From contig SKCR01021435.1 in assembly GCA_019454045.1 (NCBI GenBank), positions 1-64,000 of the forward strand: a stretch of DNA of 64,000 nucleotides. The letters are read 5' to 3'. The stretch is from Zanthoxylum bungeanum (lineage: Eukaryota > Streptophyta > Magnoliopsida > Sapindales > Rutaceae). Numbering within the stretch: position 1 is the first letter of the stretch; each line of letters begins with the position of its first letter. The notes beneath the pieces were generated by a model. That model had not been told where the DNA came from. It ran no database searches and worked only from the letters and a program-made list of their open reading frames with translations. Shown one piece after another: positions 55,041 to 64,000 of this stretch. The translations under genes and the position numbers were made by a program.

Positions 55041-58000
55041 ATCTCCCACTTGGCACGTAGCGAGTCACTCAAGTGTCCTACACCTGAACTATGTACGGTT
55101 CGCTCAAATTGCTGAGGAAAGGTTTTCGTCAGCGGATTTGTTTGTTTATCGTTTGACGCGATTTATACGATCATCACATCGCCACGATGTATGATCCGAA
55201 CGAATCAGATGATATAGAAGTATATATCTGGATCGTCGATGAGACCTTTAATTCCTTAGCCGTGCTGACGCCTAGCTCAGCTGCTAAAAGAACTATATCT
55301 AATCTAATTAGATTTATTTTCGATCCAAATGGCTTCTATTGCTGCCTCAGCTGCAGCAATAATCCGCATTTGTTGTTTATTCGGCAACAGTTATCTTGCT
55401 CGGAATATTTCCAGCTCACTGTCCCGTTATTCAAACTTTATAGTACCGTAGTATTTAATTGTTTGGAAACTTGCAGTAGTGATCCCAGTCACTTCAAGTT
55501 CTCCTTCTCCATAGTTTAAGACAACATCTTTAGTTCTCTAAGATACTAACAGATGTCCTTAACTTCAATCCAGTGACTATCACTTGGATTGACCTGATTG
55601 TGACTCCATATGCTCGAAGCGTATGAGACACCAATACAAGTACATTTTAAATGTACAATTTCCCAGAGAGTGTTAACAACTCCAAATCTATCCCAGTAGA
55701 TCTTTATTCCTTGAATAAAGGTTGTTACTCCCCAGAATTCTACGGAGAATTTCTATTGAAAGAATATCCATGAAAGCCAAGCTTTCACCAATTGTTTTAT
55801 GGGAATTTCATTGTCAGTGTCCTCTCCCACTAACCTCCTTATATACACAAGAATTATTTCGTTTTGAGTTAAATCATAAACCATTATGATTATTTCAAAA
55901 CGTCAGTTCCAAGAACCTTATGCTTGCTTCAATCCAAACATGGATCGAATAACCCGCAAACCTTGTTTGTCGGTTATACAAAATCGTCAGAATGTTATAA
56001 CATTCTCCAAAAGGTTTCCTTTTCAGGAAAGCGATTTTGATTTGTAACTGACATTTCATAAATGAAATATACAGTTATCAACAAGCATCTTCAAAATGGA
56101 TTTACCATGGCAACAGGTAAAAGGTTGAACCGTTATTAACACAATGTTGATAACGATACCTTTCCGTCAAAAGCCTAGCTTTGTACGTTGGTATGTTGCC
56201 ATCCATGTATGTCTTCCTTGAAGACGTATAATGTACCAATAGGCACAATGCTTTGTGGTACAACAACTAGTATCCATAATAGTCGTTATACATGGAATCC
56301 ATTTCGGACTCATGGCACTTTGCCATAACAGGGAGTCGATACCTCGTATCACTTCCTCAAAACGTAGTCGGTGGATATACCTTCATAAGATTGACATCTT
56401 ATGAGGTTAGATCAGAAACCCATACCCTAGGTTGTTTTCTGACTCTATCCGATCTACCCGATTTCTTGTGTATTTGAAGATTAATGGTACAGATTCATCA
56501 TAGATGAATTGTTTGTGTTCCATTAAGGACTTCGTGCTTTGAATAGTATTACTCCGATTTTCATCGAGTATCACTATCCTCCCACTGACCACTGCATATC
56601 GGTATTCCTCTCAGGAAAACCGCATGGTGAGCAACAATCACATTGTTCTCATGTGGGATTTATAAGTACTATACTTATGGTTTCCCTTAGGATAACCTAT
56701 ATTGGCACTAATCCAATTTGGGTTCTTAGTTTGGTATCATCCAAACTTTATGCCTGGCATACCCAAATTATCAGGAATGAGAAACCTCGTTTCTTTCCTG
56801 TTCATATCCTATATGATATCTGTCAAACAGATTTACATGGAACCTTATTCTAAATAAGTTTTGCACTGTTAATACATATCCTGTTGAAGGAAACAGTAGC
56901 TCAGAGCGACTCGCGAAAAACCTAATCATGTCCAACAAAACTTGGTTTTTAGTTCTGACACACCGTCAATTGACGTGTCTCGGGAGGAGTCCTCATATGA
57001 AAGAATACCGTACTCTTTCATGTACGTGAAACTTACTGCTTAAGTATTTACCAATACGGTCTTACCGTAGCGGCATAATACTACAGCCGATCTGTTTGTA
57101 TACTTCGTGTCGAAACTCAAAGTTTCGTATTTGTGTTCTTCAAAAGAAACACATAACCATAACGTGATGCCACATCCGTTAAGGTCACGAAATATTCATG
57201 TACACATCTAGCCAAGCTAGATATGGGCCCACTTACTTCACCATGAATAGGGTTTACAGATCGGTGGCCTTTACACTATTACCTAGTAAATAGTATTTTA
57301 GGTACTTTACCTAGTAAACTAGATTCGTAGACCTTATTTGAATAGTCAAATCAGTCCTAGTACCCACTCTTCAAAAGTGTGGATATACGAGTCTTGTTTA
57401 ATTGTGTCCCAGACAACAATGCCACAAATAAGTCTCTATTGATCAAATCAATATGAGCTAATTTATTTGTCATTTTATATGTTTGAGATTTTATTTATAT
57501 TCAAAATATAAATTCTGTTATTCACATCTAATGTGTTTATCTCGGTATCATCTTTATATAATAAAACACTTAGTGTTCTAGAATATAAAGGTTTTATCCG
57601 CAATGGATTAAACACTGATATAGAGATAATGTCTCTAGTCAAACTAGTTACATTATAACAGTTCCTAATTTAAGTACATACCCAAAGGTAGTTCCTAAAC
57701 TTAGGTATCCACGGTCGAAACAGCGACCTTCGTCCAGTTTCCGATTTGCAGAGAAATCTCGGTTTAAAGTCAGTATCCAACTCATAGCGGATTCTGAACA
57801 TCAATACACATATTTTATGTACCACACTAAGTATTTAAAATCTAATTTCAATACTAGTAGTGAACATAACTTTGACAAATATTTTTAAAGTTAGGGCCTC
57901 GCCCTTTCTTTAACTCCTTCGTGTCTTCCATATCCAAATGGTAGTCACTTGGGATATGTCAATTATTCTTTTCAATATTTCACAAACCTTTGGCCAAGCC

Positions 58001-58350
58001 TGGGTTTCGGAATATCGAAACGATATGCACCTTGTGCTACATGCCCAATTGCAAACTTTGACTTTTCTCCACTAGAATAGTCAATTAATTCTCCAAGAAT
58101 TATTAATTGCAATTTTAATACTTTTAAATCTAAAGATAGATTTTATAAGTATATTAATTAAGCATTAAAGTCATCATCACATAAATCTTCCAAAGATTTT
58201 ATGCTCTACTATTTGCTTAATTTTGGGCGTAACGTATAATAAGTTATTTTATCAAATAAAGTAACCTATTATTTATTCCCAATTTGAAAATTAAATCATT
58301 TAAAATATTTTAATCCCAGATTATATTTTAAATATTCAACTTTTCAATTT
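55041..58350 (-). pseudogene. Copia E pol and gag remnants, heavily decayed
   Basis: Follows copia A's RNase H-RT-integrase-protease-gag order at nucleotide level with many indels: RNase H-type text near 55330-55440, the RT region near 55670-56280, the integrase region near 56900-57290, protease near 57690-57860 and gag near 58010-58280. It shares with copia B the loss of about 30 bases (near 55270) and of about 170 bases of RT (near 55640, same junction as B near 18445). It cannot encode any enzyme. Confidence 0.85.
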
Positions 58351-61207
58351 CTTATCTTGATTACAATAGTCCAACTATTTAATCAACGATTAGTGGTACT
58401 ATATATATTATAATGATTATAATAGTCCAACTATATAATCAAATATAATCCAAATTAATTAACCTCAATTACATTGATTACTATAATCCAATTATAAAAT
58501 CAACTGTAAACTGAAATTAATTAATTCAAATATATTGATTAATATAATCCAATTATATATAATCAAGTATAATACAGTCCAACTGTTTATTAAAACAAAA
58601 TTTAAATATTAGTCCAACTAACATTTAATATTACGACGAAATAATTTAAATGAGCGCGTATGGCGAGTAATTGAACGAATGTTGCAAATTCAATACTTGC
58701 CTCCCACTATTTTTCGTCGAGTCTCTAACCCTCTGTGGAGTACTCGGGAAACCGTGTTTCCTAGTGGGCTAGGATCCCGTTAAAGTATCATACAATCCTG
58801 ACTTTGGTCAATAAAAAATTGTATGATAATTAACAAGGTAGATGTCGAAGATCAATTGGATCCCATCCAACTCCTAGATCCAGTAGGTGGACATCCAAGT
58901 CCGAAACATATATCTAATATATGCCTATATATCGAATATATACCCTACCCGTTTCCTCTGAATCAACTAGGCCTTGGCTTTGGCCAAAAAACAAACCTAG
59001 TGATCCCAGTCAAGCGTGGACCCATTGACAGGGAAGCTTCGTAATCAAATGTCTATGGACAAGAAGTGGTCTTGACTTTGGTCAAAAACAAACCACAACT
59101 TGGACACGACACCGAATATAACAAAGCCTCGTGATTAAAGCACATCTTTGACTGACAAGGGCTTGACTTTGGTCAAAAACAACCCCTGACAATCTCCGAT
59201 CTTGAGCAAGAATCACTCAATGGAAGGAAATGACGCTTGATATTTAACGAGGGTTTTTCGCGTGCAAATTGGCTACCAATTTAATTATCTTTGTTAAGGT
59301 CTCATCATCATACACCCTTAAACATGCATTCTAAATACATAATAAAGCGTATATGAAAATAAATAATAATGATATGCGGATGGATACTTACACATTGATC
59401 CTAGATCAAATCTCTCACTTTCTCTCTCCCGCTAGCACTTGTATTATTTCTACCCGTTACACTACACTTCTAAAGAAACCTCATATACATAGAGGGGAAT
59501 AGATGAGAAGAGAATACAAAGAGAATAGAGGTGATAAGGCTGGACTCGCAGGTCCAATTTAATAAATCGAATTTATTACAACAATTTCTAAAATTGCCCC
59601 ACCCATCTAATATCCATCCGATATACATTATTCATGCATCACAACCATGTATTCACTCATATAAGCATGCTATCAATCAATCTAATCAAATTAATTAATC
59701 TGATAATTATGTGATCATCCAATGTTCAAACAACGATTTGATTTTGTTCGAGTCAAACTCGTTTTTGCGGATAAGTACTTAAAGTACAAATTCTAGAATT
59801 AAATTAAACTACACAATTAAATCCAATTCAATTTGTATTTAATTCTAATTCACTATTTAATTCAAATTAAATAACACACTTTAATAATAAACCCTTTTCG
59901 ACTTAAATTCCAAATTTAATCGCTACGGGTCTCAAAGCCCGATTAATATCCAATATTAATTTAATTAAAGTCTAATGGGCTTTTAATTAATTTCTTAAGG
60001 CGTGGTCTTTTGGTCAACTCGGGTCAAACCCGCAACCAAAGTCCAATCCGGGATTTACCCCATAAGCCTTTAAATTAATTTTGGCCCATTAGGCCCAATT
60101 AAATTACAAAGGTCCATTAGTTGCATTTGGGCTTTATGGTTAAGGTTTTGGGCCCAATTGGATCCAATCCATTTGGCCTAAACCCAACTTGATAAAATCA
60201 AGCCCAATAGGCCCAATTACAACATTAGAAGCCCAAATCCAATTTAAGGCCTCAAATAATTAAATTACATAAATCCAATTTAACAATTTAATTACTTAAA
60301 GTGCATTACATGATTAATCAACTAAATCAACATTTCCAAAACACTAAATTAGTCCAATTAATCATACTCAATTTCATCATCACATGTCCAACACATTAAG
60401 ATTAAAATCAAACTCATTACATGCTCACTTTGTTCTCGGCAATGAGGTTAATTACATGTCCGATTTGTTTCAATCCAATTAAAAACAATTCGACATTAAA
60501 TCAATATACCCTAATGATTTTCAACACATCCAATGTTTCAAAAAATCAAAATTCACCAAGAACACAAAGGGGCATAACTCTCGGCCAACACATCAAAATT
60601 GGGGAAATTTGTTCCAAACAATATTTAATCAAATTGATCCAACCAATCATCAATTAAACATGTATTAAGCATACTTAATCATCCAATTTCATAATTGCAT
60701 GCTCAATTTCATTTTACCCAATTTCAAGTTTCATGACATACTTTCAAAATTGGGGAAATTTGTTCCAAACAATATTTAATCAAATTGATCCAACCAATCA
60801 TCAATTAAACATGTATTAAGCATACTTAATCATCCAATTTCATAATTGCATGCTCAAATCATTTTACCCAATTTAAAGTTTCATGACATACTTGGCAATT
60901 GGGGATTTTTCGTCCAAATCGAATTCAATCCAATTGATTCCGCAATGACGTTAAATCATCATCCCGAATGATTTCCAACACTTCCAATTGTCAAAAATCA
61001 AAAATCCCAAGACAATTAAATCATTAAAGTTTTCGGCCAAGGTAGTAATTTGGGGAAAAAATGATCCAATCATATTTTCATCAAATTGACCTAATCAATC
61101 TTCAATTCAAACACAATTAAGCATACAAATCCATCCAATTTAATTTATCATGCTCAAATTCAAGTTTGCCCAAATTTTAGCCCTAACATTTCATGCTTTT
61201 AACCTAA
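58351..61207 (-). other. Copia E long 5' leader
   Basis: About 2.9 kb, AT-rich, non-coding. It carries TTGACTTTGGTCAA-type units (about 58799, 59070 and 59162), the CCTCCCACTATTTTTCGTCG block (about 58700), the GGCCCA/AGCCCA cluster (about 60070-60250), and a 151-bp tandem duplication at 60593-60893. Confidence 0.55.
60593..60893. repeat. 151-bp tandem duplication in copia E leader
   Basis: The unit TCAAAATTGGGGAAATTTG... at 60593 is repeated from 60744 with very few changes. A, B and the rest of E have a single copy. Confidence 0.9.
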
Positions 61208-61219
61208 GCTCTGATACCA
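61208..61219 (-). promoter_or_regulatory. Copia E primer binding site (tRNA-Met type)
   Basis: TGGTATCAGAGC on the minus strand, one base after the LTR end at 61221; intact. Confidence 0.9.
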
Positions 61220-61220
61220 T

Positions 61221-63290
61221 TGTTGGAGTCTTTCTAGAGGTCCCAAGATCAAAACTCAAGCATGAATCATAAGCGAATACAACGATTTAAGTGCGGAATA
61301 CTTACATCGAGCGGTTGAGATGCGATTTGGCAACAAAAAACTGATTTCTTCACTGGTTTGGGGTGAGCAGTTCATGTCACAGCTCACTGCAGATTCGGTT
61401 TGTGCTTCTGTTTTGCTCCATTTTGATCAAGAAAAACGAGCTCCAAGCTTCATCAAAACGTTCCTTGCTCATGGGTATACATCCCTTATCACCTTGGCAT
61501 GATCCCGGAGTGTGCTAGCACTCTTGTTTTGCCACAAAACGCACTGCTTCCCTCCATTTTGTTCACGGCAGTCCAAGAAAACTAGAACAGAAAATGGCGT
61601 GAGAGAGGAAGAGAGGAGAAGAAGAGGAGAGAGTTTGCCTTTTCAATTTCCTTTTTCTCCTTTTTGTTTCAAAAACGTGAGAAAATAAATGAAAAGCAAA
61701 AAATGAATTGATATCAAATACCAAAAATGAATTTTTTAAGATAAAAAACTCTTCAAAAAACGTGAAAAGTTTTCCCTCCAAAAGAAAATTCATCATATGC
61801 CATCATTACCTCACATTGAGAATAGAGACAATGTATCATCCCTCAAATGTGTCTAGATACATCCATCATCTATTCGTGTCAAGTAATGAGATATCGCGAT
61901 GTGATTTGCGGATTCCACCCGTTTCAAAATACGAATGTGTCCGCAAACACTTTCGGGCCCAATTCGCTAATTCCGAATTAACTAATTTCCGTCGCGACGA
62001 GAATTAAATAATTACGCCTAGCGAATTATTATTCACGTCGCTAACGAATTAATTCTAAATTAATTCGCTCGCCCGAATTAAAATCTAATTTTAATTCCGC
62101 GTCGAAATCTAATTTCGTTTAATATATCAATATATTAATTCCTCGATTAATTCCAATCAATGTTTCTCTCTCTTCAATTGATATTTTATCCTAGATAAAG
62201 TGTCTCCGAAATTAATCCCAGATTAATTCTCTCTCTCATCATATTAATCCCAGATTAATATAAGTGCGAGTCATACGTCATCGGTGAATCTTTGGGAAGC
62301 GACCCATGAGATCCCCGGATATGTTGGCAGTAAATACGGTCGTCGGGTTATCCGAATCACGTACGTACCAAGTACTACGTTCTACCGATTTACGAGACAA
62401 GATCGACTCTAGCAAAGCACCAAGTCTTCCAATTCTCCGGACATATTCTCATAAGAATATTAAGATCTGTATCAAGCGTAGTATACGATTGTATTGTGCA
62501 TATCGACCCCAGTATCGGATAGTCACGTGCTAGGCCTGGGGCTGGATAAGTGTCTGCCCCGTACGAAGCACATGTCGGATGTCTGGTAACTAGTCTCTAT
62601 AATCGGATATACATGACCTTGTCATAATATCCCGATGGCCGCGCAGCACTTAAGAGCACTAATACCGTATCCTGCGTGACATCATCTCCAATATGACTGA
62701 AGTGATACTTCCGTCTTGACATCACACCCAATACTCTACGACTCTCTGATAAACCCAGAAGTGGTGTACTCAGAACCCGTTAAAGCCCCCTACCACCAAG
62801 ACCAAAGTCTATCGATTATCGTAAGTATTAGCGATGTAAGTCTCAGGTTAAGACCATACACACCTACCTTGATTTCGGCCTCCCATAGACACATAGTCAT
62901 AATACCAATGGGATTCCGAGGGTTCTATCCAGAGCGAAGCTGTTTCCCGTACCGTCGGTGAAACACGACCTCCTATCGCACTTGCATAAGTATCCAATAC
63001 TTATATATATGAGAACTATGCCGTTGTGCCCTCACAAACGCGCACAAGTGCAATACTAGCCTATTCCGCATTATCGATGTCCAGTCTCGATAATACTACG
63101 GCTAGGGATATTTAATGATTAAACCTTCGGGGACTGATACTGTCTCATATCATTCTCAGTCCAGGTACTAATCATAGGGACCTCTCTTCATTTATATATC
63201 TATGGTGATCTAATCACAAATGATGAGAGTGCAATTTCTTTGTCACATAGTTAATTTGCTACAACAACACAATGATCTGTGCAAATAGTG
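61221..63290 (-). repeat. Copia E second LTR (5' LTR of the first unit)
   Basis: Almost identical to 52945-55016, with scattered single-base and short-indel differences. The last part (U3 start TGTTGGATATT...) is absent because of the 47-bp deletion at 63290. It therefore serves as the 5' LTR of the left unit and the 3' LTR of the right unit. Confidence 0.93.
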
Positions 63291-64000
63291 AGTCACTCAA
63301 GTGTCCTACACCTGAACTATGTACGGTTCGCTCAAATTGCTGAGGAAAGGTTTTCGTCAGCGGATTTGTTTGTTTATCGTTTGACGCGATTTATACGATC
63401 ATCACATCGCCACGATGTATGATCCGAACGAATCAGATGATATAGAAGTATATATCTGGATCGTCGATGAGACCTTTAATTCCTTAGCTCGTGCTGACGC
63501 CTAGCTCAGCTGCTAAAAGAACTATATCTAATCTAATTAGATTTATTTTCGATCCAAATGGCTTCTATTGCTGCCTCAGCTGCAGCAATAATCCGCATTT
63601 GTTGTTTATTCGGCGGCAGCAGTTATCTTGCTCGGAATTTTCCAGCTCACTGTCCCGTTATTCAAACTTTATAGTACCGTAGTATTTAATGTTTGGAAAC
63701 TTGCAGTAGTGATCCCAGTCACTTCAAGTTCTCCTTCTCCATAGTTTAAGACAACATCTTTAGTTCTCTAAGGTACTAACAGATGTCCTTAACTTCAATC
63801 CAGTGACTATCACTTGGATTGACCTGATTGTGACTCCATATGCTCGAAGCGTATGAGACACCAATACAAGTACATTTTAAATGTACAATTTCCCAGAGAG
63901 TGTTAACAACTCCAAATCTATCCCAGTAGATCTTTATTCCTTGAATAAAGGTTGTTACTCCCCAGAATTCTACGAGAGAATTTATATTGAAAGAATATCC
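63291..64000 (-). pseudogene. Copia E second internal region: pol 3' end (RNase H/RT), decayed
   Basis: Matches 55064-55790 nearly base for base, including the deletions shared with copia B, and runs off the window. Confidence 0.9.

Larger units (their letters stand above)
52945..64000 (-). mobile_element. Copia E: tandem copia element (LTR-internal-LTR-internal), runs off the window
   Basis: 3' LTR 52945-55040, decayed pol and gag 55041-58350, long leader 58351-61207, primer site 61208-61219, LTR 61221-63290, then pol 3'-end sequence again from 63291. The second pol stretch is almost identical to 55064-55790. A 47-bp segment covering the LTR start and polypurine tract (55017-55063 in the left copy) is missing at 63290/63291. 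Flanking ctgtc (52940-52944) is the candidate left target duplication; the right one is beyond the window. It is inserted in the LTR of element D. Confidence 0.88.

Overview
The window is repeat-derived plant heterochromatin. I see no intact host gene, rRNA, tRNA or CRISPR array. Every kilobase I can classify belongs to an LTR retrotransposon, and all coding frames are broken. AT-richness, Athila-type and Tekay-type Ty3/gypsy elements and Ty1/copia elements with about 2 kb LTRs point to an angiosperm with a repeat-rich genome. The species cannot be named from this sequence.

The elements form a nest that can be read from LTR ends, primer binding sites and 5-bp target duplications. The outermost element D (Ty3/gypsy, chromovirus Tekay/Del-like, minus strand) survives at 39638-42333 and 52369-52944. 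Inserted in D are three things. (1) Element C (Athila-like, plus strand, from before position 1 to 39637) carries a protease remnant and an envelope-position ORF. (2) Element E2 (Athila-like, minus, 42334-52368, target duplication ggtac) is complete end to end. (3) A copia element E (minus, from 52945 past the window end) has a tandem LTR-internal-LTR-internal structure. Inside C lies Athila-like element E1 (minus, 5629-36800). Inside E1 lies copia A (10509-32624, duplication cacac). Inside A lies copia B (15829-27838, duplication gcaaa/gcgaa). Inside B's 5' LTR lies solo LTR S1 (25388-27439). A second solo LTR, S2 (37329-39343, duplication tatat), sits in the remnant of C's LTR. The deepest chain is six levels: D > C > E1 > A > B > S1.

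The most unusual content is in the two related Athila-like elements E1 and E2. Between pol and the 3' LTR, in the sense orientation, each carries a LONELY GUY (LOG) type cytokinin riboside monophosphate phosphoribohydrolase gene. E2 has a full-length, intronless 217-codon copy (45854-46507) with three in-frame stops. E1 has the C-terminal two thirds (9015-9450). This is the slot where the Athila-like element C has its envelope-like ORF. E2 also carries a second extra ORF (46758-47274) with a basic patch and a cysteine cluster, which recalls the small nucleic-acid-binding proteins of carlaviruses. In E2 most of pol is deleted, so protease is fused in frame to the integrase C-terminus. In E1 the deletion instead removes the RT active site, the integrase core and the first third of LOG. 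The family ancestor was therefore probably gag-PR-RT-RNaseH-IN-ORFX-LOG.

Other structure worth attention: conserved hairpin-bearing direct repeats in the Athila-like 3' UTRs; a chain of short hairpins conserved in all copia LTRs; a copia subfamily (B and E) that shares deletions inside pol and so appears to have multiplied after losing its own polymerase; and two places where break repair left exact copies of nearby sequence.
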